Source: Chloroflexia bacterium
Lineage (GTDB): Bacteria; Chloroflexota; Chloroflexia; Thermomicrobiales; JALYUS01
NCBI GenBank assembly: GCA_025924435.1
Contig: JAICIL010000077.1
Location: 1 to 15,434, forward strand
Reading direction: 5' to 3'
DNA: 15,434 bases
A program made the translations under genes and the position numbers. Each line of letters starts with the position of its first letter. Position 1 is the stretch's first letter. This document shows, piece after piece, positions 1-6,119 of this stretch. Below the pieces are notes generated by a model. It made no database searches. It had not been told where the DNA came from and saw nothing but the letters and a program-made list of their open reading frames with translations.

Positions 1-56
1 AGGGATGTGAACGCGGAGGCTGTGGAGGACAGGGAAGTTCGGACGAGAGAACTCCG

Positions 57-827
57 TCACAGCAGCAGGCAGGCGTCCGCCGCCAGCCAGAAGAGGCGCT
101 CGCGCACGGTGTGGCGCATCCACTCGCGGGGGTCCCATTCGCCCGAGAGGTCATCGCCGCCGTAGAGCAGTTGGCCGAACTGGACGCCGCGGAACTGCGC
201 GACGGCGAAGAAGGTCGCCGCCTCCATCTCGACGGTCAGGCAGCCCTCCGTCTTCCGGAGCGCCATCTTCTCGCGCGTCTCGCGGTAGATGGCGTCCGTC
301 GTCCACGTCTTGCCCGCGACGTAGGGGACATCGTGTTTCCGGAGCACGGCCTCGATCGCCGCGACCGCTTCCGGCGTCGCGGCGACCTCGCGGCCCGGCG
401 GCAGGTAGTGGTACGACGTGCCCTCGTCGCGCACGGCACTCGTCGGCACAACGATATGGCCGACGGCGATTTCCCCCGCGAGCACGCCCGCGCCGCCGCA
501 GGCGATGAACTTCCGGCAGCCCCGCGCGATCACCTCTTCGAGCAGGCCCGCGGCGAGGGGCGCGCCGACGCCGGGATGGAAGAAGGCGAGTTTGCGCCCG
601 TCATGTTCGATCTCATAGAGCGGGTGCGCGCCGATCTCGCTGCGCATGTAGTCTATCTCGCCCGCCCGCCCGGTCTGCCGCAACTCCGCGATCACATCCT
701 GGAAGAAGCAGACGACGCAATGCTCCGGCACTCCGTCGAGCGGCTTGATCTGCCGCGACGGCTCGATGATCGCCTCCGCCGCCGGGTCGAACTCCAGGAT
801 CGGCCACTCCCGCCCAATCCCCCCCAT
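57..827 (-). CDS. Nucleoside phosphorylase (uridine/purine phosphorylase family)
   Basis: Predicted cytosolic enzyme splitting nucleosides with phosphate into base and pentose-1-phosphate, for salvage. Counting from the ATG at 827 (256 aa), the PNP/UDP fold marks are a phosphate-loop-like HPGVGAP near residue 84, CGGAG near 110, a substrate-side DEGTSYHY near 134, and the purine/uridine phosphorylase signature VEMEAATFFAVA near 199, whose VEMEA glutamate binds ribose. A GGDDLS stretch near 223 may hold the base-contacting aspartate. The frame stays open to a TTG at 848, but that lies inside the flanking repeat and has no ribosome site; the ATG at 827 has only a weak one, so the start is uncertain. 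It is the last of the leftward genes after ilvN, separated by repeat A1. Base specificity (uridine versus purine) cannot be read from the sequence. The family call is firm. Confidence 0.88.
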   Translation of the reverse strand: MGGIGREWPILEFDPAAEAIIEPSRQIKPLDGVPEHCVVCFFQDVIAELRQTGRAGEIDYMRSEIGAHPLYEIEHDGRKLAFFHPGVGAPLAAGLLEEVIARGCRKFIACGGAGVLAGEIAVGHIVVPTSAVRDEGTSYHYLPPGREVAATPEAVAAIEAVLRKHDVPYVAGKTWTTDAIYRETREKMALRKTEGCLTVEMEAATFFAVAQFRGVQFGQLLYGGDDLSGEWDPREWMRHTVRERLFWLAADACLLL

Positions 828-842
828 CACCGCTGACCAACC

Positions 843-984
843 TGACAAAACAAATGAACCGCAGAGACGCAGAGGAACGCAGAGGAAGCGAAAGGGAAGA
901 ATGGTCGCGGTGTCACTCTTTTTCTCTTTTCCTCTCTGCGATCTCGGTGTCCTCTGCGTCTCTGCGGTTCAATCGGTTTCGTCA
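843..984. repeat. Family A inverted repeat, copy 1 (GCAGAG unit)
   Basis: Perfect 21-bp inverted arms at 855-875 and 951-971 are built of the unit CGCAGAG repeated with short spacers; the outer flanks (TGACaAAAC on one side and GTTTCGTCA on the other) also match imperfectly. The transcript would form a long hairpin. It fills the gap between the nucleoside phosphorylase and ilvN and ends at the ilvN stop codon. Open frames across it, giving Arg/Glu-rich peptides, are by-products of the repeat. Confidence 0.9.
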
Positions 985-1509
985 TGCGACGTCTTCGCGG
1001 AGGCGGGCGGGGGCGTCGGCGGGGGCGCTGGGGCGGGTCATGACGACGGTGCCGGTGCGCGCGATCTCGCGGATGCCGAAGGGCTGCAAGAGGCCGAGGA
1101 AGGAGTCAATCTTGTCCGCCGGGCCGGAGAGTTCGATGACGACCTGATTGTGCGAGACATCCACGATCTCGCCGTGGAAGATGTCCGCAAGTTGCATGAG
1201 GTCCGCGCGGTTCTGCGCCGTCGCGTTCACCTTGATGAGCGCCAGTTCCCGCCGCACATGCGGCTCGGTCGTGATGTCCGTCACCTTGAGCACTTCGAGC
1301 AGTTTGTAGAGTTGCTTGGAGACCTGCTCGACCGTCTCATCATCGCCGTTGAAGACGAAGGTCATCCGCGAGAGGCCCGGCTGCTCCGAGTGGCCGACGG
1401 TGACGCTCTCCGCATTGAAGGTGCGACGGCGGAACAGACTCATCACCCGGTTCAGGACGCCCGGCTGATCCTCCACGAGGCAGACGAGCGTATGTGTGCG
1501 TTCGGTCAT
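982..1509 (-). CDS. ilvN: Acetolactate synthase regulatory (small) subunit
   Basis: Regulatory subunit of acetohydroxyacid synthase, the first common enzyme of Val/Leu/Ile synthesis; it activates the large subunit and mediates valine feedback inhibition. The 175-aa protein starts with an ACT domain (about residues 5-77) carrying the family signature EDQPGVLNRVMSLFRRR and FNAESVTVG, followed by the usual C-terminal ACT-like domain (about 85-160). An upstream GTG at 1518 is in frame, but the ATG at 1509 is preferred because GGGAGAGG (1518-1525) lies 8 nt before it and the ACT domain then starts at the usual distance. It lies 139 bp downstream of ilvB on the same strand. That gap is an entire family B repeat, which also provides the ribosome site. 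ilvC, often next in such operons, is not present here. Confidence 0.96.
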   Translation of the reverse strand: MTERTHTLVCLVEDQPGVLNRVMSLFRRRTFNAESVTVGHSEQPGLSRMTFVFNGDDETVEQVSKQLYKLLEVLKVTDITTEPHVRRELALIKVNATAQNRADLMQLADIFHGEIVDVSHNQVVIELSGPADKIDSFLGLLQPFGIREIARTGTVVMTRPSAPADAPARLREDVA

Positions 1510-1510
1510 C

Positions 1511-1655
1511 TGGTTCACCTCTCCCCCAGCCCCTCCCGTCCTTCAGCGTGGGGAGGGGTGACTCATTGAAATGCTGTGCCCTATCCCCAAACGCCCCGAT
1601 CTTCAAGAGGCTCGCTCCCCCTTCCTCGCGGGAAGGGGGCCGGGGGGTTTAGGCC
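1511..1655. repeat. Family B composite palindromic element, copy 1 (between ilvB and ilvN)
   Basis: Two GC-rich palindromes flank a spacer. One is CCCCTCCC (1530-1537) facing GGGGAGGGG (1550-1558); the other, about 1616-1655, contains TTCCTCGCGGGAAGGGG. The spacer shares GGTGACTC, AACGCCCCGATCT and GAGGCTCGCTCCCC with the reverse complement of the copy at 11516-11640. The element fills the whole ilvB-ilvN gap, contains the ilvB stop codon at one edge and the ilvN Shine-Dalgarno at the other. Confidence 0.82.
1518..1525 (-). promoter_or_regulatory. ilvN ribosome-binding site inside a repeat edge
   Basis: GGGAGAGG, 8 nt before the ATG at 1509, is the only good Shine-Dalgarno for ilvN and decides that start. 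It is the outer edge of family B element copy 1, so the repeat supplies the translation signal. Confidence 0.7.
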
Positions 1656-3427
1656 GGATCGCTGAAGACCATCTCCTCGTTGCCGAAGCCGGGGCCGACC
1701 ATCGGATAGACGTTCGCCTCGCGCTCGGTGCGGAAGTCAATCAAGACGGGGCCGTCCGTCTCCTGCGCCCAGCGGATCGCCGCGTCCACCTCGGCGTGCG
1801 TCTCGACGCGGCGGGCGGGGATGCCGTACGCCGCCGCGAGCATCAGGAAGTCCGGGCTGGAGATCGGCGTCGCGGAGCGGTTGCGCTGGTGAAACAAATC
1901 CTGCCACTGGCGCACCATGCCGAGGTAACCGTTGTTGACGATGCCGATCTTGACCGGATACCCCTCCTGCGCGATCGTTTGCAGCTCGTGGAGGGACATC
2001 TGGAAGCCGCCGTCGCCGACGATTGCCCAGACTTCGCCATCCGGCTTCCCGGCTTGCGCGCCCATCGCCGCCGGGAGGCCGAAGCCCATCGTGCCGAGGC
2101 CGCCGCTCGTGATGTTCTGGCGCGGCGTGTTGAAGATGTAGTACTGTGCCACCCACATCTGATGCTGGCCGACATCCGTCGCGATCGTCGCGTCGTCGTC
2201 CGTCAGTTCGCTCAGGCGATCAATGACGTACTGTGCGGAGAGCACCGGGCCGCCGTCGCGGTCCTCGACGATGCGCGGTGGGTGCGCCGCCTTCATCTCC
2301 TCGATCTGCGCCAGCCATTCGGCGTGCTCGATCGGCTCCAATTCGGCGGCGAGCATGTGCAGGCTCGCCTTCGCGTCGCCGACGACGGGCACGTCCGCCC
2401 GGACGTTCTTGCCGATCTCCGCCGGGTCAATGTCCATGTGGATCACCTTCGCGTTGCGCGCGACGGAGGAAAGCCTGCCCGTCGCGCGGTCGTCGAAGCG
2501 CATGCCGACGGCGAGCATCACGTCGGCGCGGTTGACGGCGCGGTTCGTGTGCGCGTGGCCGTGCATGCCGAGGAGGCCCATCGAGAGTGGATGGCTCTCC
2601 GGGAAAGAGCCGAGGCCGAGCCAGGTGTTCACGACCGGAATCTGCGCCTTCTCCGCCAGCGCGAGCAGTTCAGCGGCGGCCTCCGCGATCAGGACGCCCT
2701 GCCCGGCGATGATGATCGGCTTGTCCGCCTCGCGCAGCAACTTCGCGGCGCTGCGGATCTGCCGGTGGTTCGGCATGATCGTCGGGCGGTAGCCGGGCAG
2801 GCTCACCGCGCGCGGATAGTCGTACGCGACCTCCTCCTGGAAGCAATCCTTCGGGATGTCCACGAGCACCGGGCCGGGGCGACCGGTGCGCGCGAGGTGG
2901 AACGCCTTCTTCAAGGTCGGCGCGATCTCCTCGACGGTCTTGCAGAAGAAATTGTGCTTCGTCACCGGCAGCGTGACGCCGATGATGTCCGTCTCCTGGA
3001 AGCCGTCCTTGCCGATCAGGTAGCGGACGACGTTGCCGGTGATCGCGACCATCGGGGAGGAGTCCATCATCGCGGTGGCGATGCCGGTGACGAGGTTCGT
3101 CGCCCCAGGGCCGGAGGTGGCGATGCAGACGCCGACCTTGCCGGTGGCGCGGGCGTAGCCGTCCGCCATGTGCGCGGCCATCTGCTCGTGCCGCACGAGG
3201 ACATGGTGGAAAGGGTAGCGCGGGATGGCGTCGTAGAGGGGGATGACCGCGCCGCCGGGGTAGCCGAAGACCGTCTCCACGCCCTCCTCGACCAGCGCGC
3301 GGCAGACGACGTCCGCCCCGCGCGCGCGCGTCCCCCGCCACGAGGCGATCAAGTCCGCGTGCTCGGCGCGCGGCGTCGCCGTTGGTGTCGCAATCGTCAG
3401 TTCGTCCCGCTCGCGTGTGACGACCAT
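1649..3427 (-). CDS. ilvB: Acetolactate synthase catalytic (large) subunit
   Basis: Thiamine-diphosphate enzyme that condenses two pyruvates to acetolactate, or pyruvate with 2-oxobutyrate, in branched-chain amino acid synthesis. The 592-aa protein is full length for the family. It shows the N-terminal ThDP-binding domain with VFGYPGG and catalytic glutamate E81 (RHEQ), the central FAD-associated domain with GMRFDDRATGRL near 308, and the C-terminal ThDP/Mg motif GDGG at 471 followed by NN at 498-499. An in-frame ATG at 3493 would place 22 extra residues across the terminator hairpin. The ATG at 3427 is chosen because AAGGAG lies 7 nt upstream. It is cotranscribed with ilvN and preceded by a leader ORF and attenuator. 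The stop codon at 1649-1651 lies in the edge of a family B repeat. Identity is certain; paralogous ThDP enzymes are excluded by the adjacent ilvN. Confidence 0.97.
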   Translation of the reverse strand: MVVTRERDELTIATPTATPRAEHADLIASWRGTRARGADVVCRALVEEGVETVFGYPGGAVIPLYDAIPRYPFHHVLVRHEQMAAHMADGYARATGKVGVCIATSGPGATNLVTGIATAMMDSSPMVAITGNVVRYLIGKDGFQETDIIGVTLPVTKHNFFCKTVEEIAPTLKKAFHLARTGRPGPVLVDIPKDCFQEEVAYDYPRAVSLPGYRPTIMPNHRQIRSAAKLLREADKPIIIAGQGVLIAEAAAELLALAEKAQIPVVNTWLGLGSFPESHPLSMGLLGMHGHAHTNRAVNRADVMLAVGMRFDDRATGRLSSVARNAKVIHMDIDPAEIGKNVRADVPVVGDAKASLHMLAAELEPIEHAEWLAQIEEMKAAHPPRIVEDRDGGPVLSAQYVIDRLSELTDDDATIATDVGQHQMWVAQYYIFNTPRQNITSGGLGTMGFGLPAAMGAQAGKPDGEVWAIVGDGGFQMSLHELQTIAQEGYPVKIGIVNNGYLGMVRQWQDLFHQRNRSATPISSPDFLMLAAAYGIPARRVETHAEVDAAIRWAQETDGPVLIDFRTEREANVYPMVGPGFGNEEMVFSDPA

Positions 3428-3456
3428 CGTCCCACTCCTTCCCTCTGCGCTACTCA

Positions 3457-3483
3457 CAAAAAGACCCCCCGATCTGGGAGGCG
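3457..3483 (-). terminator. Intrinsic terminator in the ilv leader (attenuator)
   Basis: On the minus strand GCCTCCC (3482-3476), loop AGATC and GGGGGGT (3470-3464) form a 7-bp stem with two G-U pairs, followed by CTTTTTG. It sits between the leader ORF stop and the ilvB Shine-Dalgarno, so it must be read through to express ilvBN. Confidence 0.72.
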
Positions 3484-3532
3484 CTCGCGTCACTGTCGTA
3501 CCGTTTGTTCGTTACTGTGGCGCCCGCCTCCC
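3476..3532 (-). promoter_or_regulatory. Antiterminator hairpin of the ilv leader
   Basis: GGGAGGCG (3532-3525, inside the last codons of the leader ORF) is perfectly complementary to CGCCTCCC (3483-3476). The second arm is the same segment that forms the 5' arm of the terminator, so the two structures exclude each other. Further short pairing (CGC and CAC tracts) can extend the stem. A ribosome halted at the leader stop codon (3514-3512) would cover the first arm and favour termination; a ribosome stalled upstream on Ile/Leu/Val codons would leave it free and favour readthrough. The pairing is visible in sequence; the mechanism is inferred. Confidence 0.66.
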
Positions 3533-3700
3533 ATCGCACACGCGCGTTACCCGTACGGCAACGCGCCCGGTAATAAGGAGTACCAGCCCGATAATGAAAA
3601 AAACCGCGCTGGCGAGCGCGGCGGGGGCGAGGACGGGCGCATAACGACGTGCGGCGTCTGCCGCGTTCGCTGCCATTCGCTGTTCCGTCGTTGCCATCAT
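3512..3700 (-). CDS. ilv leader ORF / small one-TM membrane protein
   Basis: A 62-codon ORF between the ilv promoter and the attenuator. GAGGG lies 8-9 nt before a double ATG (3700 and 3697). Residues 33-54 hold 12 Val/Ile/Leu out of 22, including VFFIIGLVLLITG and VAVRVTRV. The stop lies just past the first antiterminator arm. This matches the logic of ilv leader peptides in enterobacteria, although 62 residues is long for a leader. The same stretch also reads as a single transmembrane helix (about 24-45) followed by an Arg-rich tail, so a real small membrane protein is possible, and both roles could coexist. I recognise no family. The placement between a consensus promoter and a terminator favours the leader role. 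Confidence 0.6.
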   Translation of the reverse strand: MMATTEQRMAANAADAARRYAPVLAPAALASAVFFIIGLVLLITGRVAVRVTRVCDGRRAPQ

Positions 3701-3741
3701 TGCGATATCCCTCGCCCTGTGCAGCGGGTTATGCAGGTTCG

Positions 3742-3770
3742 ACTATAACAGGGGCGCTCGGGGGTGTCAA
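3742..3770 (-). promoter_or_regulatory. Sigma-70 type promoter of the ilv operon
   Basis: On the minus strand a perfect -35 TTGACA (3770-3765) and a -10 TATAGT (3747-3742) are separated by exactly 17 nt. The start site would be about 3735, giving a 35-nt leader before the ATG at 3700. It is the best match to a housekeeping promoter in the window. Confidence 0.85.
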
Positions 3771-3786
3771 GCGCAATTTTCACCGC

Positions 3787-3944
3787 CCGAACCCCCGCCC
3801 CCGTCCCGACCGGGGAAGAGACGACGCGATTCGGTTGATGATTCCTATGCCGAACATCGCCAAACGCAATGATGGGACACAAATACTCCGGTCACGAACT
3901 CCCCTCTCCCGCCTGCGGGGGAGGGGCCGGGGGTGGGGGCGTTT
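3787..3944. repeat. Family B composite palindromic element, copy 2
   Basis: The left end (AACCCCCGCCCC then TCCCG, with a CCCCG/CGGGG palindrome) resembles the left end of the copy at 11516. The right end at about 3899-3944 is a palindrome, CCCCTCTCCC facing GGGGGAGGGG, followed by CCGGGGGT. The spacer is divergent but keeps CCAAACGC, close to CCCAAACGC in copy 1. It lies directly upstream of the ilv promoter and encodes the last 16 residues and stop of the Clp-N protein gene. Confidence 0.62.
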
Positions 3945-4785
3945 CCCCTGCCTCGCCTTCTTCGGCAAGCCACCAACGATGAAGGGCCTCACGGACAAGG
4001 TCATCGGGCGAACGATTAAGCCGGGCACTCAGTTGCACGAGTCTATCGAATTCCCTCCGAGGCACCTTGAGCGTGTAGTAGGTGTCTGCCCCCCGCTCGA
4101 CGGCTTGGACCGTTTCCTCGCCAAGCCAGATACGCCGGACCGCTTCGCGGATGAGATCATCGAATGGCCGGTTCAACTCTCTAGCGATTCCGACCAAACG
4201 TCCCATCTCTTCCGCGGGAAGTTTGAGCGAGTATCCCAGTTCCCCCAGTGATGGCGCGAGGTAGAATGATGGAGACTCTCCTGGCATCGCGACTTGCTGC
4301 TGCCTCGGCGGTTGTTGGGAGGACGGTTGCTGATACGGTGAAGACGAGGAAGCGACCTGCATCACTTGCTGGCGCACCTTCTCCAGACTGACACCGAGGC
4401 TCTCCAGCATCTCCGCCGCAATCCCCTCGCCTTCCCGCACCAGCCCCAGCAGCAGGTGCTCCGTGCCGATGTAGTGGTTGTTCAGCCGCCGCGCCTCGTC
4501 CATCGCCAGCTCAATCACTTTCTTGCCGCGTGGCGTAAGGCCAGGCTGACCGACGATCAACCCATCGCCGCGCCCGACGATGAACAAGACGGCGGAGCGC
4601 ACCTTGGGCATCTGGACGCCGAGGTTGGCGAGGACACGGGCGGCGATGCCGTCCCCCTCGCGCACGAGGCCGAGCAGGAGGTGCTCGGTGCCGATGTAGT
4701 TATGGTTCAGGCGTTGCGCCTCTTCCTGCGCGAGGGAAAAGACCTTGCGCGCGCGCTCGGTGAACTTCTCGAACTTGTCTGCCAT
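3892..4785 (-). CDS. Double Clp-N domain protein with tandem ribbon-helix-helix units
   Basis: A 297-aa cytosolic protein. Residues 1-65 and 82-142 are two Clp N-terminal repeats, each with the NHNYIGTEHLLLGL or NNHYIGTEHLLLGL hallmark, as in the substrate-receptor domain of ClpC. No AAA+ Walker motifs follow, so this is not an unfoldase. After a Gln/Pro/Ser linker (145-170) come two homologous units, 184-222 and 236-274. Each has a strand (YSLKLP, YTLKVP), a helix, a short turn (NRPF, NRSP) and a second helix (DDLIREAV, DDLVREAL): the ribbon-helix-helix pattern of Arc/CopG DNA-binding proteins. The 16-residue tail TPPPPAPPPQAGEGSS is encoded by a family B repeat. A role as adaptor for Clp protease or as a stress-linked regulator is inference. 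The Clp-N call is firm; the RHH call is by pattern only. Confidence 0.85.
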   Translation of the reverse strand: MADKFEKFTERARKVFSLAQEEAQRLNHNYIGTEHLLLGLVREGDGIAARVLANLGVQMPKVRSAVLFIVGRGDGLIVGQPGLTPRGKKVIELAMDEARRLNNHYIGTEHLLLGLVREGEGIAAEMLESLGVSLEKVRQQVMQVASSSSPYQQPSSQQPPRQQQVAMPGESPSFYLAPSLGELGYSLKLPAEEMGRLVGIARELNRPFDDLIREAVRRIWLGEETVQAVERGADTYYTLKVPRREFDRLVQLSARLNRSPDDLVREALHRWWLAEEGEAGETPPPPAPPPQAGEGSS

Positions 4786-4794
4786 GCGGCGCCC

Positions 4795-4847
4795 CCGATG
4801 CCGTGCGGTGAGTAGTATCCGCGCAGTATAGCGCGGAATGGCATCGG
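4795..4847 (-). promoter_or_regulatory. Promoter with nested palindromes upstream of the Clp-N/RHH gene
   Basis: On the minus strand a -10 TATACT (4830-4825) is enclosed by perfect 7-bp arms (TCCGCGC 4818-4824, GCGCGGA 4831-4837). An outer pair of 8-bp arms (CCGATGCC 4795-4802, GGCATCGG 4840-4847) encloses both. No good -35 is visible. The -10 would give a 5' leader of about 33 nt. The palindromes could be an operator or an RNA hairpin at the 5' end. Confidence 0.5.
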
Positions 4848-4860
4848 CGAGGCGGGAAGA

Positions 4861-5013
4861 TTAGCGGCGTTTCGCGCGGCGCCAGAGGAGGAGGGCGAGG
4901 CTGGTGCCTGCCGTCGCGCAGAGCGAGAGCAGGCAGCCGAATGGGACGATGCAGCAGAAGCCGTTCCGCCCGGTGGGGATGATGATACCGTGTGTCGGTT
5001 CTGTCCCTTGCAT
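4861..5013 (-). CDS. Small hypothetical one-TM protein
   Basis: A 50-aa ORF from an ATG at 5013 with GGGAG five nt upstream; other in-frame ATGs at 5025 and 5061 have poorer ribosome sites. The product has a short polar N-terminus, one hydrophobic segment from about residue 18 to 43 containing three cysteines (two adjacent), and a basic end WRRAKRR, typical of an anchor with an inside C-terminus. It sits 75 bp upstream of the Clp-N gene on the same strand and diverges from the D-aminopeptidase gene. No family is recognised. Coding status is uncertain because the ORF is short in a GC-rich genome; the ribosome site and membrane topology are the only support. Confidence 0.4.
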   Translation of the reverse strand: MQGTEPTHGIIIPTGRNGFCCIVPFGCLLSLCATAGTSLALLLWRRAKRR

Positions 5014-5092
5014 CGGTGCTCCCATAATGACGGATCGCTCGCCGCTGGGCCGTAGGCGCATGATCGGTGCCAGCCGCGTGGGGCCGCTGTGC

Positions 5093-5098
5093 TATGCT
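5093..5098 (+). promoter_or_regulatory. Extended -10 promoter candidate for the D-aminopeptidase gene
   Basis: TATGCT is preceded by TGC, matching the extended -10 pattern (TG, one base, then the hexamer); the -35 is weak. A start near 5105 would leave a leader of about 30 nt before the GTG at 5136 and would exclude the in-frame ATGs at 5067 and 5097. Confidence 0.4.
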
Positions 5099-5135
5099 GC
5101 ATCCGCGGATGCGGAACGCGGAAAGGGACGACGAG

Positions 5136-5966
5136 GTGCGGGTCTTCATTTCGGCGGACATGGAGGGGGTGACGGGCCTCGTCGCCGCGTCCGAACTGCT
5201 GCCGGACGGGCCGGACTACCCCCGCTTCCGCGCCCTGATGACCGGCGACGTGAACGCCGCGATTGACGGCCTCGTCGTGGGCGGCGCGGTATCCGTCCTC
5301 GTCTGCGACGCGCACAACACCGGCCGCAACATCCCGATCGAGGACCTCCATTCCGCCGCGCGCCTGATCCGGGGCGGCACGAAGCCGCTCGGCATGATGG
5401 AGGGGATTGACGACGCATGCGCCGCCGCCTGCTTCGTCGGCTATCACGCGATGTTCGGCACGCACCGCGCCATCGCCGATCATACATGGGACCCGTACGC
5501 CGTGCAGGCCGTGACGATCAACGGGCGGCTGGTCGGCGAGATCGGGCTGAACGCGGCGCTCGCGGGCTGGTTCGGCGTGCCCGTCGCGCTCGTCACCGGC
5601 GACGACGCGACGGCGCGCGAAACAGCCGATCTCCTGCCGTGGGCGGAGACGGTCATCGTCAAGGAGGCGAAAGGGCGGTTCGCGGCGGATTGCCTGCCGC
5701 CCGAAGCATCCCATCCCCTGATCCGCGCGGGTGCGGCGGACGCGCTGGCCCATCTCGCCCGCATGGAGCCGTGGCGGATTGAGGGCGCGACGGAAATCAT
5801 CGTTACATTCTTCACGGCGGGGCAGGCCGAGCGCGCCGCCTGGATACCGGGCGCCGAACTGACCGCGCCGCGCGTCGTCGCCTGCCGGGGCGCGGATTTC
5901 TGGTCCGCCTACCGCCTCTACTGGGCCGCCGTCTACCTCGGCGGCGACGTGAAAATCTTCGGCTGA
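5136..5966 (+). CDS. dppA: DppA-type zinc D-aminopeptidase (peptidase family M55)
   Basis: Predicted self-compartmentalising zinc peptidase that removes N-terminal D-amino acids such as D-Ala, linked in Bacillus to use of cell-wall D-Ala peptides. From the GTG at 5136 the protein is 276 aa, against 274 for B. subtilis DppA. The ligand set falls at the known positions: D8 and E10 (SADMEG), H60 (CDAH), H104 (GYH) and E135 (GEIGLN), with the likely catalytic H116 (IADH). In-frame ATGs at 5067, 5097 and 5109 add residues absent from the family. The GTG has AAGGGA 7 nt upstream, and the protein then begins MRVFISADMEG in register with DppA. No oligopeptide ABC transporter accompanies it; an MFS and an EamA transporter follow. 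Exact substrate is unproven. Confidence 0.9.
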   Translation: MRVFISADMEGVTGLVAASELLPDGPDYPRFRALMTGDVNAAIDGLVVGGAVSVLVCDAHNTGRNIPIEDLHSAARLIRGGTKPLGMMEGIDDACAAACFVGYHAMFGTHRAIADHTWDPYAVQAVTINGRLVGEIGLNAALAGWFGVPVALVTGDDATARETADLLPWAETVIVKEAKGRFAADCLPPEASHPLIRAGAADALAHLARMEPWRIEGATEIIVTFFTAGQAERAAWIPGAELTAPRVVACRGADFWSAYRLYWAAVYLGGDVKIFG

Positions 5967-5983
5967 AACCAGCCGAAACCATT

Positions 5984-6105
5984 GAACCGCAAAGGCGCAA
6001 AGAGCGCGAAGGACGCAAAGAGGGAAGAAAGGAGCGTATGAGCAAGGACAAAGATATTCTTTCTCTTCCTTTGCGCCCTCTGTGTCCTTTGCGTCTTTGC
6101 GGTTC
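5984..6105. repeat. Family A inverted repeat, copy 2 (GCAAAG unit)
   Basis: The left arm at 5984-6002 and right arm at 6087-6105 match at 18 of 19 positions, and pairing continues inward less perfectly through further GCAAAG and GCGAAGG units. The right flank CGGTTTCGCC runs straight into the MFS start codon at 6120. Same architecture as the copies at 843 and 14389, but the unit is GCAAAG in both arms. Confidence 0.88.
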
Positions 6106-6119
6106 TCCCCGGTTTCGCC

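Noticed and set aside
33..55. Terminator after the nucleoside phosphorylase (AGTTC/GAACT pair)
   Set aside because: Only a 5-bp stem with no T tract on either strand; not better than chance.
854..1147. ORFs across the family A repeats (Arg/Glu-rich peptides beginning NRRDAEERRG)
   Set aside because: They are translations of the tandem units in the repeat arms, run antisense to ilvN, and have no ribosome site or domain.
3428..3493. N-terminal extension of ilvB from the ATG at 3493
   Set aside because: It would run through the terminator hairpin and T tract; the ATG at 3427 has AAGGAG at ideal spacing and gives the family-typical N-terminus.
3457..3560. T-box riboswitch upstream of ilvB
   Set aside because: The invariant TGGNACC antiterminator bulge motif is absent; the nearest string, ACGGTACGAC, does not fit, and the antiterminator arm lies within a reading frame instead.
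1571..3748. Long plus-strand ORF of 725 codons opposite ilvB
   Set aside because: It is the antisense shadow of a GC-rich real gene: Arg/Asp/His-rich composition with no recognisable domain, while the opposite strand encodes an unmistakable IlvB.
3892..4785. ClpC/ClpA unfoldase fragment
   Set aside because: Two Clp-N repeats are present but the frame continues into another domain rather than into a truncated ATPase, so it is not a broken clpC.
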